In this document: in pieces, positions 21,833 to 31,198 of the stretch | Layout of the letters: every line of letters starts with the position of its first letter | Numbering within the stretch: position 1 is the stretch's first letter | NCBI GenBank assembly: GCA_910589555.1 | Contig: CAJUTE010000017.1 | Location: forward strand, 1-47,841 | Length of the DNA: 47,841 nt | Source of the DNA: an uncultured Muribaculum sp. | GTDB taxonomy: Bacteria > Bacteroidota > Bacteroidia > Bacteroidales > Muribaculaceae | Reading direction: 5' to 3' | The notes under the pieces: model-generated | Database searches by the model: none | Told to the model about the DNA's origin: nothing | The model's input: only the letters and a program-made list of their open reading frames with translations | Made by a program: the position numbers and the translations under genes

Positions 21833-24790
21833 TTAATCCGGGCAATTTTCCAGAAACTCAACTTCTACTATACTGAGCTGATGTTTCTTTGACGGCTTGG
21901 TGTCCATCTCATTTGCGGGACCTCCGGCAAGCTCTTTTATGGCAAAAGCGTCTTTTTCTGTCACAGCTCCAACCTGGCGTATTGTGTAGCGGTCCGATTT
22001 TACAGCATTTTCAGGACGAATATGCACATATCCGAGACCCTTGGGAGTGTAGCCCCGCCATATCATTTGATCGCCGGCATACACTTCTATAGGATAGGAG
22101 CGCTTGCGCCATCCCGTCAGTTTAAGGGTGATGTCGCTGACTGCGGCGGGACGTTCGAGCGTAAAGGTTATCCATGAGTTTGACGGAACGCCGTCGGAGG
22201 TCCATGCTGAGTTTTCGTTGTCGTCATAAGCGTTTTTGACCATCTCTTGAGCCGATCCCGCTTCGGTCGATGCTATGTTGACCGTGTTCATGCGCTGCTT
22301 GTAGGAGGCTCCGGCAGGAGTGGGACCTTTGTCAAGATTTCCTTTCAGATCCATCGCCGGAATATATGTGCTGAGCCCGTTGACAACTTTCACCGGAACG
22401 GTATTCAGCGAAACGGATTCCGATGGCAGTCCGTCGGCTTTTGCCGTAACGGTGATTCTGCCCGCATCGGTGGTGCTGCGTATCAAGGCGCGATTGATGC
22501 CGCATTCCACCGGCAAGTCTTTGCTGAGGATATAATTGTTGTCGCCCTGTGCGATTCCGCCGAGCCATTCGGCAGGGCCGTCGAGTGTGAAGTTGATGAT
22601 GCGGTTGTCAAGCGGACAGCGGCGCCCTTCTGAGTCGGTGACCTCAACCTGCACGAGTGCCATGTCGGCGCCGTCGGCATGGAAACCTGCGGGATTCTGA
22701 ATAGTGGTAAGCCGCAATTGTGCCGGTTCGCCTGCGGTTTCTATTGAATATCGGCTTGCCTCTTTACCTGATGCGTCATAGCTTACCGCCTCAAGTTTGC
22801 CGGGGCGGAATGCCACGTTGTCAAACGTGAAAAGGAAATTATAGTCGCGTTTGCCGTGTCCCAGCGACTTGCCGTTGAGGAACAGCTCCACATCTTCTCC
22901 GTTTGACACCACGTAGACCGGCTTAACCGTATTGTCAGGATAGTTCCAATGACCTACGATGTAGGTGGCAGCGCCTGTATTGTCAACCCATGCGTCGCTC
23001 CACATCACTTGGTGAGCGAAGAATGCGTCTTTGGGTATGCGCATCGCGTCGGTCACTCCCGAACGGCGGTAATTCTCTTTTCCACGGTAGTGGGTGTTGG
23101 TGTCGGAGAATATGATCTTGGCGCCTCCGCTGCTGTTGCGGTCGCCGCTGCCGGGGCGTTCAAGCCAGTAGTCATACCAACGACGCACCATTTCCACGGC
23201 AAACTGATCCTGGTTGCGGTTGTATGCCGATGCGTCGGTGCCTTTATGAAGCGGTCCCTCTCCCTCCTTATGGAAAGGATAGGACTCTTCGTCCCAATAT
23301 TTGCGGAGCGCTTCATCGCGGCAATACTCCATAGCCCACATGGGGTGTTTTTTCGAGCGGTTGATGTAGAGCATTTCGCCGCCATATTCGGCATCGTCCA
23401 CGTCGAGCATCTCACGGCACCCTGCGGCGCGTCCGCCATGGGGGTCATATTTGTCGCGTATCGCTTTCATGGCAAGCATGTGATCGCGGCTTATGCGGAA
23501 ATTGCCCGATTCGTAAAATAGGATGGAGGGATTGTTGCGGAAATATATTATTGCGTCGCGCATCACTTCCTCTCTCTGCTCCCACTGTCGGCCATCGCGG
23601 TCCTTCTCTGAGTCGCCGGCAGGCATAGCCTGAATGAGTCCCACGCGGTCGCATGACTCCACATCCTGCTTCCAGGGGGTCACGTGCATCCAGCGCACCA
23701 CGTTGCCGCCTGATTCAACCATGAGCCCGTTGGAGTAATCGCTCAACCATGCGGGCACTGACAGCCCCACGGCAGGCCATTCATTTGAGGTGCGTTGTGC
23801 GTAACCGTGCATCATGATCACCCGGTCATTGAGCCATATTTTGCCGTCGCCGAACTTTGTTTTGCGGAAACCGGTGCGTGTGGTCACCTTGTCAATGCTC
23901 TTTCCTGTGCCGTCCACAAGCTCAGTGTCGACATCGTAGAGATATCCGTAGCCCCAGCTCCAGAAGTTGAGATTCTCCACCGGCGATGAAGCCCGCAGGG
24001 TGCCGGTGCTGTCGGGAAGAATAGTCACACTCTCGCCGGCGAATGATTTCAGTTGCTTGCCATCGGTGTCCTTGACGGTGACGCGATAGGAAAGCGTTAT
24101 CGGCGATTTGGTCTCGTTCTTCACCTCCGATTCGGCATTGACCGTTGCCTTGCGACCCGGGATGTCGAAGTGGGTCGCATACACATACACGCCCGTTGTG
24201 TTGAGGTTGCTGTAAAGCGGAAGAGTCTGATACACCTCAGGTGTCACATGGAGCCACACGTTTTTAGGAATGCCGCCGTAGTTGGCGTTGAAATTCTTGT
24301 CGTTCCACTGGAATTTGGTGTTGGTGTCGCGTTCGCGGTAATCCCAGTCATTGTCTATACGCACGGCTATGACGTTGTCCCCCTTCTTTATATAAGGTGT
24401 CAAGTCAAAACCTACGGCGGTGATTCCGTTTTCATGGAACCCGAGCTTTTGACCGTTGAGATAGAAATCGGCGCCTTGACGCACCCCTTCAAATTCAATG
24501 AACACCTTGTTGCCGTTTACTGTGGGGATGCGGAAATGCTTCCTGTACCAGCACACGGTGTCGGTGAGCTGTTCTATCGACAGCTTGAATGCTTCTCCCT
24601 CATTAAATGCGTGAGGCAATGTCACACGATGCCAGCCACGATCGTCAAGACGGGGATTTTCGTTGCCGGGAACGTCGCCCACGGCTATTAGCCAGTCGCT
24701 GTTGAAATTATATTTTTCCCGTCCGGCATGGGCGGTGAGAGCGCTTGCTATACATAGCAGAATAGCAATGAGTTTTGACCGATATTTCAT
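21833..24790 (-). CDS. Glycoside hydrolase family 2 protein (beta-galactosidase-like)
   Basis: The product has 985 residues counted from MKYRSKLIAILLCIASALTAHA, a signal peptide; the frame is open 59 codons further upstream but that part has no signal-like start. GH2 domains are in order: sugar-binding jelly roll (about 25-190, with FIEFEGVRQGADFYLNG), immunoglobulin-like domain, TIM barrel (about 305-600), two further beta domains, and a C-terminal discoidin-like region (about 870-960, SAWTSDGVPSNSWITF). The nucleophile motif WAMEYC puts Glu at 488. The usual acid/base motif (GN followed by Glu) reads YESGNF here, so the canonical Glu is Phe431. Glu427 or another residue may substitute. It probably acts on a beta-linked plant or host glycan. 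Confidence 0.88.
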   Translation of the reverse strand: MKYRSKLIAILLCIASALTAHAGREKYNFNSDWLIAVGDVPGNENPRLDDRGWHRVTLPHAFNEGEAFKLSIEQLTDTVCWYRKHFRIPTVNGNKVFIEFEGVRQGADFYLNGQKLGFHENGITAVGFDLTPYIKKGDNVIAVRIDNDWDYRERDTNTKFQWNDKNFNANYGGIPKNVWLHVTPEVYQTLPLYSNLNTTGVYVYATHFDIPGRKATVNAESEVKNETKSPITLSYRVTVKDTDGKQLKSFAGESVTILPDSTGTLRASSPVENLNFWSWGYGYLYDVDTELVDGTGKSIDKVTTRTGFRKTKFGDGKIWLNDRVIMMHGYAQRTSNEWPAVGLSVPAWLSDYSNGLMVESGGNVVRWMHVTPWKQDVESCDRVGLIQAMPAGDSEKDRDGRQWEQREEVMRDAIIYFRNNPSILFYESGNFRISRDHMLAMKAIRDKYDPHGGRAAGCREMLDVDDAEYGGEMLYINRSKKHPMWAMEYCRDEALRKYWDEESYPFHKEGEGPLHKGTDASAYNRNQDQFAVEMVRRWYDYWLERPGSGDRNSSGGAKIIFSDTNTHYRGKENYRRSGVTDAMRIPKDAFFAHQVMWSDAWVDNTGAATYIVGHWNYPDNTVKPVYVVSNGEDVELFLNGKSLGHGKRDYNFLFTFDNVAFRPGKLEAVSYDASGKEASRYSIETAGEPAQLRLTTIQNPAGFHADGADMALVQVEVTDSEGRRCPLDNRIINFTLDGPAEWLGGIAQGDNNYILSKDLPVECGINRALIRSTTDAGRITVTAKADGLPSESVSLNTVPVKVVNGLSTYIPAMDLKGNLDKGPTPAGASYKQRMNTVNIASTEAGSAQEMVKNAYDDNENSAWTSDGVPSNSWITFTLERPAAVSDITLKLTGWRKRSYPIEVYAGDQMIWRGYTPKGLGYVHIRPENAVKSDRYTIRQVGAVTEKDAFAIKELAGGPANEMDTKPSKKHQLSIVEVEFLENCPD

Positions 24791-24841
24791 GATTATAGAA
24801 TTTTGCAGCGGTAAAAATATGATAAATGATGTCAGAAGCAC

Positions 24842-24857
24842 TGTATTTGCAAAGATA
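24842..24857. promoter_or_regulatory. Overlapping divergent -7 boxes
   Basis: The minus strand reads TATCTTTG (24857-24850), a perfect -7 box about 60 bases before the GH2 start. The + strand reads TGTATTTG (24842-24849), one mismatch from consensus, pointing at the small gene at 24945. The two boxes abut at TTTGCAAAG, so the two directions would compete for polymerase. Confidence 0.5.
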
Positions 24858-24944
24858 CTTAAAAAAGGTGAATCATGCCTCATGATGACAATGGAAACTT
24901 TAAGCCTCGTCAGGTTGTTTATATCAATAAAAACTATTTGTGTT

Positions 24945-25277
24945 ATGAATATGAAATTAGGAACCACAGCTCTCCATGTGACTTATTCCGATGTAGAGCT
25001 GAGAGAGAGGGTGCTCGGCTACATTGACCGCAGCAATGATGGAATTGGATTCAAAGATATATGCACTTATATCTTGACTGATGCAAGGGCGGAGAATAAA
25101 CTGGATGCGCCTGAATCAAACGGATATGAGTGGGAAGCGCTCGACCGAAAGGATGTGCTGAGAATCGACCGCATATTGTGGCAGGCGATACTTGACGGCA
25201 AACTCATGATTGACTTTGATGCGTCAAACTATGATGCCGTCGACACCTATTTCGTGAAAATACTTGACAATGTATAA
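24945..25277 (+). CDS. Small conserved-looking protein of unknown function
   Basis: The product is 110 residues (108 if the second ATG at 24951 is used). The frame is open much further upstream but that region runs through the GH2 gene. The protein is acidic, with no signal peptide and no membrane segment. It appears to be all-helical with a C-terminal beta hairpin (ILDGKLMIDFDASNYDAVDTYF). The LRERVLGYIDRSNDGIGFKDICTYIL part resembles a winged-helix start, but I do not recognise a named family. It ends 20 bases before the SDR gene, so the two probably form one transcript. Confidence 0.7.
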   Translation: MNMKLGTTALHVTYSDVELRERVLGYIDRSNDGIGFKDICTYILTDARAENKLDAPESNGYEWEALDRKDVLRIDRILWQAILDGKLMIDFDASNYDAVDTYFVKILDNV

Positions 25278-25297
25278 TATGATATAATACTGAGATC

Positions 25298-26107
25298 ATG
25301 CCGGATAGAAAGAAAATCATCATAATGGGAGCGACCTCCGGACTGGGGTTGCGTCTTGCCGAGGCTTATGCGTCGTTAGGTTGGAGAGTCGGGGTGGCTG
25401 GCAGGAAAGAGACTCCGATGAAAGCGCTTAAGCAGATGTTTCCGTCGCAAATTGAGTGGATGCGCATTGATGTGACTAAGCAGGATGCGCCCGATAAGCT
25501 CATGGCTTTGATAGCCAAGGTGGGCGGGATGGATGTGTATCTCCATGCTGCCGGAATAGGCTATGAAAATCCCGACGTTGACATAGCGAAAGATGTGGCG
25601 ACTGTAGAAACCAATGGCGTGGGCTTTACAAGGATGGTGGACGCTGCTTACCGCTTTTTCAAAAAGATGAGCGAAAAGGGCGTGAAAGGGCAGCTTGCTG
25701 TTATATCATCGGTCGCCGGAACCAAAGGCATAGGGCGTCTTGCAAGCTATTCGGCTACTAAAAAATATCAGCAGACCTATATTCAGGCGCTTGAACAGCT
25801 CGCCAATGAAGAGAAAGTGAAAATATGCTTCACCGACATACGTCCCGGATGGGTGCGCACTCCATTGCTGGAGGCAAACAGGCTGTACCCAATGACCATG
25901 GAGATGGATGAAGCGGTGCCGTTGGTGATGAAAGCCATTGCTAAGCGTTCAAGAATTGCGGTGATCGATCGCCGTTGGGCGGTAGCCGTATTCTTCTGGA
26001 GGCTTATCCCGGGAAGATTGTGGGTGAAACTCCCCATAACGATATCACGTCCGGCAACTCCCGAGCAAACTGAAGAGGACAAAGTCCTGGCGGAAGCCAC
26101 CGATTAA
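25298..26107 (+). CDS. Short-chain dehydrogenase/reductase
   Basis: The 269-residue Rossmann-fold oxidoreductase has the cofactor motif GATSGLGLRLAEAY near residue 11, and Arg after strand 2 (VAGRKET) suggests NADP(H). The catalytic Ser lies in ISSVAGTKG and the Tyr-Lys pair in YSATK (about 153-157). RPGWVRTPL is the usual loop after strand 6. The C-terminal stretch near 225-245 is hydrophobic with Trp residues (WAVAVFFWRLIPGRLWV) and may sit on the membrane, as in some lipid-acting SDRs. The substrate is unknown. It follows the small unknown gene by 20 bases. Confidence 0.9.
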   Translation: MPDRKKIIIMGATSGLGLRLAEAYASLGWRVGVAGRKETPMKALKQMFPSQIEWMRIDVTKQDAPDKLMALIAKVGGMDVYLHAAGIGYENPDVDIAKDVATVETNGVGFTRMVDAAYRFFKKMSEKGVKGQLAVISSVAGTKGIGRLASYSATKKYQQTYIQALEQLANEEKVKICFTDIRPGWVRTPLLEANRLYPMTMEMDEAVPLVMKAIAKRSRIAVIDRRWAVAVFFWRLIPGRLWVKLPITISRPATPEQTEEDKVLAEATD

Positions 26108-26137
26108 ATAACTAATCCCCACTATTGAATAACTACT

Positions 26138-26183
26138 CCCCATTGGACTAATTGGACTAATTAGACTAATTAGACTAATGGGG
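26138..26183. repeat. 9-bp tandem repeat closed by an inverted repeat
   Basis: Four copies of ATTRGACTA run from 26142 to 26177 (two ATTGGACTA, then two ATTAGACTA). The block is enclosed by CCCCATT (26138-26144) and AATGGGG (26177-26183), which can pair. It lies between two convergent genes (SDR and gldN) and may act as a weak bidirectional terminator. Confidence 0.85.
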
Positions 26184-26200
26184 ATGATTATTGTGCGACA

Positions 26201-27322
26201 TTATCGGCGGCGTCTCACTGAGCGTGTTGCCGATGATGATGACGATGTGCTCTTGGGTTGCTTGGCTTTCTTTACCTTGGTGGTCTTGGGCTTGGAAGCA
26301 CGCTTGGCACGGGAAGAGGTGGCTCTTGTGTTGGTCACCTTTTCATCGCGGCTGGCGATGGTGTCGCCCGAGGCGAGACGTTCACGCTCCTCGCGTTGCG
26401 CTATGATCTCTTCGCGTGATGGAACCCACATCTTTTTCTCATAATTAACCAGATAGTTCTGGATGCTGTCCTGAGCCTTCTTCATCTCGTCGGGATCAGG
26501 ATAGAGCTGCATCATCGAGCGGTTGCGCAGATTGCGGGTCTTGTAGATGTCGCCCTCATACAGTGCGAGCTGGAAAAAGTCGTCATAGTTGTATTGGGCG
26601 AGATTGTTGTCGTCGTCAATGAATATCGACTGTTGAATGAGATAAGGGCGCAGCGAACTCATCTTAACCCAGAACATAGGATATTTTATCGCTTCTCCGC
26701 CGAAATCGCCTGAACGGTGCAATACCGGGCACACTGCCTCGACGGTGGTGCGCATACGGTTGCTGCGCTTGTCAAGCTCCCATTTCTCAAGCAAGTAATA
26801 GCTCAACACCTCGTTGCACGGCACATCGCTCTCCTCGATGGCAAAACGCGGATTCTTTTCGGTGGAACCCTTGGCATCGGCGTAAAGGATGTGGAAACGG
26901 TCGAGCATATCGCGCACGTTGACTTTATACTGGTCGGTAAACACTTCTCTGCCATCGAGATACTCGTAAGCTGAAAGCTCGCCCGAGGCAAGAAGACGCA
27001 TGATGATGCGGAAGAGGTTTTCCTGTCCCTCGCTCAATTCTTCGGGATAGTAAAGCGGAGCGTTTTTCACCTTGTCGAGGTCGAGCTGGCGATACACAAT
27101 CTTCATCCACTGGGCATCGGCGTCGCTTTTGCCCGGTTCTTCAAAAAATTGCTGCATACGTTCCGTCACGTTGGCGCCGTTGCCTTCGTTTTTAGCGGCA
27201 ACGGTTTCGCGGGTCCCTCGGCGCACTTCCGATGATGAGGAGCGGGAGGTTTGTTGTGCGTGGGCTGAACTCGTGATCACAATCGCGAGCGCTATCCCAA
27301 GAATATGTTGTAGATGCTTCAT
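26201..27322 (-). CDS. gldN: Type IX secretion ring protein GldN/PorN
   Basis: The 373-residue periplasmic protein has a signal peptide (MKHLQHILGIALAIVITSSAHA). GldN/PorN pairs with the lipoprotein GldK/PorK to form the large outer-membrane ring of T9SS. The conserved body runs about 70-305, with the features WMKIVYRQLDLDK, PLYYPEELS, NLFRIIMRLLASGELSAYEY and VCPVLHRSGDFGGEAIKYPMFW. Beyond about 315 the protein is an extended Arg/Lys/Ser/Thr-rich tail of low complexity, which is not part of the usual fold. It is the last gene of the operon, 21 bases after gldM, and converges with the SDR gene. Confidence 0.93.
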   Translation of the reverse strand: MKHLQHILGIALAIVITSSAHAQQTSRSSSSEVRRGTRETVAAKNEGNGANVTERMQQFFEEPGKSDADAQWMKIVYRQLDLDKVKNAPLYYPEELSEGQENLFRIIMRLLASGELSAYEYLDGREVFTDQYKVNVRDMLDRFHILYADAKGSTEKNPRFAIEESDVPCNEVLSYYLLEKWELDKRSNRMRTTVEAVCPVLHRSGDFGGEAIKYPMFWVKMSSLRPYLIQQSIFIDDDNNLAQYNYDDFFQLALYEGDIYKTRNLRNRSMMQLYPDPDEMKKAQDSIQNYLVNYEKKMWVPSREEIIAQREERERLASGDTIASRDEKVTNTRATSSRAKRASKPKTTKVKKAKQPKSTSSSSSATRSVRRRR

Positions 27323-27343
27323 GACTGAAATATTATTATCGCC

Positions 27344-28912
27344 TTAGTTTACAATTACTTCCATTGGTGCGAGATCGCGTTCGATGCCATCGGGACCGAG
27401 GGCGCGGACACGCGAGATATAGAAACGCTTGCCTCGCGAGAGGCGGCGGAAGGAGTCTTTCTGTCGTTGAGAGAATTGACTGCCCTGCGACACTTCGGGA
27501 ATGGCGTTGCCCATCGAGTCAAAGAACACAGTCTCAAAACTCAGCACTTTGTAGCTCACGTTGAGGAGGTCATCGTCAATCGCCGCCTCTATGCCGGGTG
27601 CGGCAAGGAGCAGCGTTTTGGCAAATGGTTTGGAGCCTTTATATCGTTCAGGGTTGCCCTTGGCGTCGTTAAACGATATATAAGGAGTGGGGTCAGGCAG
27701 TTTACGTACACGGAATGTGGTGGTGGCTACCGTCTGGGGGCGTCCGTCAATCGACGCGGTGACGGTCACTACCGCTTCAGCGCCTACCTTCGACGGGCGC
27801 GCAGTCCATGAATCGCCATTGCGGGTGAGAGTGCCGTTGGTCATTGTGGCTGACACTGATGAGGTGGGAACACCGGGCACCGATATGCTCATGGGGTTGT
27901 CAATGCCGGCATAGAGCACATTCATCATCGTAGCCGAAATGGTGGCGGTGGGTTCTATCACGGTGTAGCTTGAGGCAAAGTCATGGCGGGTGACGGTACC
28001 GTCGCCGTGAGGCACTTCAAGATAGCCTTTGTAGTCAAATGTTCCGGTGCTGCCGGCAACGGTCTCGAAAAGTCCGAGGTCATTGTCGAGCTGCTTGCCG
28101 TTGATGAATATGTGGGGGCGTTGGGTGGTGTCGACCGCCGCGAGGACGATATTTGCCGAATACTTGCTGCCGCGCATCACGTTGCGTGACTGGGGGATGA
28201 CGAAGGCGTTAAGCTCGTTGACCCTCACATCGCCTGCATCGACGTTGGCGAGAAGTGTGGTCAGCGCCTCACCCTCGGCATAACGCAGGTCATTCTGCAA
28301 TTTTGTGAGCAGGGTTATTGCCGCCACAACCGGTTTGTTGTCAAACATTGACTCCTCCCAAGGCTGTGCGGTCACGGTGCCGCTTTTCGTTGTCGGCGTT
28401 GTGGAGAGCGCTGTCCGGATATTGGCGCGTTTCACCGTGTCGGTCATTAGCCCGGAGATATAATCGCGGTAGGTGTCGACGCGTTGGCGCAAGTCCTTGC
28501 CACGTTTATTGGCAGGGTTGAGCATGATCACCGAGGCGACTTCAAGATTGTCCTGGTTGAGGATATTTGACACGTCGGCATCCTTGCCGTCGGCTTCGAC
28601 TGCAATCATCCGCTTCAGTGAGTCGATGTGGGCATAGAGCGTGGCGGTGTTGCGACGCACTTCCGAAGCTTTGTCATACCACACACCACCCTTGCCGGGG
28701 TTCTGTTCGTTGAACGCCTCCAGCCGTCGATAGAGCACGTCGTTACGCTCGCTGACATTGTCATTGGAGCGCGACAGTCCGTTCTCAACCTGCTTGAATC
28801 CTTCCAGCACATCGCTCGACACATTCAGCGCAAGCATTGCCGTCAGGACGATATACATCAGGTTGATCATCTTCTGACGTGGCGACAGTCCGCGGGTGTT
28901 ATTGCTTCCCAT
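27344..28912 (-). CDS. gldM: Type IX secretion motor protein GldM/PorM
   Basis: This 522-residue inner-membrane protein has one N-terminal membrane helix in GLSPRQKMINLMYIVLTAML, the family's most conserved segment. A long periplasmic part of four domains follows, reaching up to the GldKN ring. With GldL it forms the proton-driven rotary motor that powers T9SS export and, in gliding species, surface motility. The start (MGSNNTRGLSPRQK) overlaps the gldL end by 14 bases, so the two motor subunits are translationally coupled. The length is typical. Confidence 0.96.
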   Translation of the reverse strand: MGSNNTRGLSPRQKMINLMYIVLTAMLALNVSSDVLEGFKQVENGLSRSNDNVSERNDVLYRRLEAFNEQNPGKGGVWYDKASEVRRNTATLYAHIDSLKRMIAVEADGKDADVSNILNQDNLEVASVIMLNPANKRGKDLRQRVDTYRDYISGLMTDTVKRANIRTALSTTPTTKSGTVTAQPWEESMFDNKPVVAAITLLTKLQNDLRYAEGEALTTLLANVDAGDVRVNELNAFVIPQSRNVMRGSKYSANIVLAAVDTTQRPHIFINGKQLDNDLGLFETVAGSTGTFDYKGYLEVPHGDGTVTRHDFASSYTVIEPTATISATMMNVLYAGIDNPMSISVPGVPTSSVSATMTNGTLTRNGDSWTARPSKVGAEAVVTVTASIDGRPQTVATTTFRVRKLPDPTPYISFNDAKGNPERYKGSKPFAKTLLLAAPGIEAAIDDDLLNVSYKVLSFETVFFDSMGNAIPEVSQGSQFSQRQKDSFRRLSRGKRFYISRVRALGPDGIERDLAPMEVIVN

Positions 28913-29744
28913 TGGTTTGCATCATATTGATTGTCATGGCATGAAGCATCTTCTCATACACTGCGTTGAGCTGCTGCATATAGCGAGCCATCTTTTCGGT
29001 CTCCTCGCAGTAGCGTTCGCTCATGGATGAGGATTTTTCATACATATCACGAATATCCTTGATTCCCTTGTTCACCTTGTCGATGGAGTCAAGCTGCGAG
29101 CTGACGCTCTTGAGCTGAATCTCATAGATGGTGTTAAGCCCGGCGATGTTGCGGTTGAGCGACTGCATCTCCTCCACATATCCGGTCGAGCTCTGGTTGA
29201 TGTTGTCCGAGTTTTCGGTGATGGCGCGGTAAGACGCGAGCAGCACTTCCGAAACTTCGTTCAGAGCCTGGGTGGTCTGCCGCAGTTGGTCGAGCTGAGC
29301 CGACAATGCCGTCATCTGCAAGGCACACTCTTCGCTCGGCGTAGCTCCGTCAGGGATGACAGGCGCTGTCGAGGGCGCTGAAGATGCCGCTGCTGCCGTA
29401 GCCTGGGATGCGTTCTGTCCTGAGCCTGATATTACGATGCCGCCGTTGGCGCCGTTGAATTCAGGCCGGTCCTCCGGGTTCTTGGAAGAAAGCACCGGAA
29501 ACACCTCTTCCCAATGATATTCACGGGGTGGACGGTCAAATGCCGTGAGGATGAACATGAGCACCTCGGTACCCATACCTATCGAGAGCAGCATATTGCC
29601 GCCAGGCAGGTGCAGGATTTTGAAAAGCGCTCCCCATATCACGATGGCGGCGCCTATGGAGTAGGCGAAATTGAAGAAGCGTTGTCCTTTTTCTCCTGAC
29701 AGAAAACGCTCCACGCTATTTTTGTATCTTTTTATTTTACCCAT
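28899..29744 (-). CDS. gldL: Type IX secretion motor protein GldL/PorL
   Basis: The 281-residue protein has two N-terminal membrane helices (about 24-41 and 50-67: FAYSIGAAIVIWGALFKILHL and MLLSIGMGTEVLMFILTAF, partly cited). The Glu in the second helix (GTEVLMF) is the residue class linked to proton flow in GldL. After a low-complexity Ala/Ser linker (about 105-130), a long coiled coil (about 135-275) fills the cytoplasm. It partners with GldM. It lies 9 bases after gldK and overlaps gldM by 14. Confidence 0.95.
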   Translation of the reverse strand: MGKIKRYKNSVERFLSGEKGQRFFNFAYSIGAAIVIWGALFKILHLPGGNMLLSIGMGTEVLMFILTAFDRPPREYHWEEVFPVLSSKNPEDRPEFNGANGGIVISGSGQNASQATAAAASSAPSTAPVIPDGATPSEECALQMTALSAQLDQLRQTTQALNEVSEVLLASYRAITENSDNINQSSTGYVEEMQSLNRNIAGLNTIYEIQLKSVSSQLDSIDKVNKGIKDIRDMYEKSSSMSERYCEETEKMARYMQQLNAVYEKMLHAMTINMMQTNGKQ

Positions 29745-29753
29745 TGCAGTATA

Positions 29754-31190
29754 TTATTTTTTCTGACCTTTGGCAAAGCCTATTTGTGTTCTTACATTGC
29801 GGAATCCGATATAGCTGCGCTGTTCGTTCTGATATTCCCACATGCGGAGGTCGCTGCGCACATTGTGGGCGACATCCTTCCATGAACCGCCGCGCACTAT
29901 CTTGTGCTTCATGCGGTAAGGATCTTCGATCGCCGCGTCATAGCGGTATTCCGGGTTGAGGTCGCTTGTGAGCTTGCTGATGCTCTCGGTGTAGGCGGTT
30001 GAGGTCCATTCGCTCACATTGCCAGCCATGTCGTAAAGACCGAAATCGTTGGGCGAATAAGTGCCCACGCGGGAGGTGATGATATGTCCGTCGCGCACGT
30101 AGTTGCCCTCGTCGGGCTTGAAGTTGGCATAGAAGCACCCCTTGTCCTCGGTGAGCGGCAGCTCGCCGTCCCAAGGATAGATGTTCTCGCTCTTTCCGGC
30201 ACGGGCGGCATACTCCCACTCGGCTTCGGTGGGAAGACGGTAGGGCTCGATATACACGCCCTCTTTTCCAAGCGAGCGGCGCAGATAGTCGGTGCGCCAG
30301 TTGCTGAACGCGTTTGCCTGTTCCCAGCTCACACCCACCACGGGATAGTCATTGTAACCGCCGTGCGAGAAGTAAAGACGCACGTAAGGCTCATTGTAGG
30401 CGTTGTCAAAGTCATTGATCCACGCTGTGGTGTCGGGATAGATGTTGACTATGTAAGTGTTCACGAAGTCATAGTCGCCGGTGAGTCCGCGAGTGATGGT
30501 CTGGCGTATGATTTCACCCTCATCGTTGATGAATGCCGTGTCCTTGGAGATGATGGGATTCTCGGTGGGGGTGGGTTTGTCGGTGTTATATTCACGACGC
30601 AAGGGGTTCATGCGGTTCTTGCGCTTAGCCGCCTCGGTGTGGTTATATGTTTCGTAGCGGTAAGTCATCTGCTCAGGGTCGAGCTCCTTGACGCCGGTGA
30701 TGGGGTTGATGCGGTACACGCTTTCGATGGCGCGCGCCTCGTCCTCGTTGGGGTTACGCCAAGGGATAGGCTTGCTCCAGTTCAGGAACGGACCGATGGG
30801 ATTTCCTTCGCGGTCCTCTTCGATCTTGAATGCCTCGTTGCCGCCGTATGCCGGGTCGGCAAGACGCTCGCGGATGATGGAGTCGCGCACCCAGAACACG
30901 AATTGCTTATACTTGCTGTTGGTGATTTCGGTTTCATCCATCCAGAAGCCGTCGACCGATATTCCTCGGGCGTCAGCGCGAAGATTCCAGGCGCTGTCGG
31001 GCTTTGACGGCCCGGCTTTTATGGAGCCGCGGTCAATAAGCACCATGCCGTAGGGAGTGGGTTCAGCCCATGAGGTAGCGCCCACGCCGACAACTTCGCC
31101 GCCTGAGCTTCCTCTGCCGCCCACCGCGCATGATGATGCGAGCGAAGCGGTGAATATGATTATAAACAGATATTTAAAAAATTGTCTCAT
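29754..31190 (-). CDS. gldK: Type IX secretion lipoprotein GldK/PorK
   Basis: The 478-residue lipoprotein has signal peptide MRQFFKYLFIIIFTASLASSC with the lipidated Cys21. The body is a formylglycine-generating-enzyme-like (FGE/SUMF1) domain: FWMDETEITNSKYKQF, the YPVVGVSWEQANAFSNW block, YRLPTEAEWEYAARAG, NDFGLYDMAGNVSEW and KIVRGGSWKDVAHNVR. It is structural here, not a sulfatase activator, and builds the outer-membrane-attached ring with GldN. It is preceded by porP with an 8-base gap and followed by gldL with 9. Confidence 0.96.
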   Translation of the reverse strand: MRQFFKYLFIIIFTASLASSCAVGGRGSSGGEVVGVGATSWAEPTPYGMVLIDRGSIKAGPSKPDSAWNLRADARGISVDGFWMDETEITNSKYKQFVFWVRDSIIRERLADPAYGGNEAFKIEEDREGNPIGPFLNWSKPIPWRNPNEDEARAIESVYRINPITGVKELDPEQMTYRYETYNHTEAAKRKNRMNPLRREYNTDKPTPTENPIISKDTAFINDEGEIIRQTITRGLTGDYDFVNTYIVNIYPDTTAWINDFDNAYNEPYVRLYFSHGGYNDYPVVGVSWEQANAFSNWRTDYLRRSLGKEGVYIEPYRLPTEAEWEYAARAGKSENIYPWDGELPLTEDKGCFYANFKPDEGNYVRDGHIITSRVGTYSPNDFGLYDMAGNVSEWTSTAYTESISKLTSDLNPEYRYDAAIEDPYRMKHKIVRGGSWKDVAHNVRSDLRMWEYQNEQRSYIGFRNVRTQIGFAKGQKK

Positions 31191-31198
31191 ATCGGTTG

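Noticed and set aside
30084..31007. Long open frame (307 codons) on the + strand
   Set aside because: It lies entirely antisense to gldK, whose product is a clear family member. The frame has no family features of its own.
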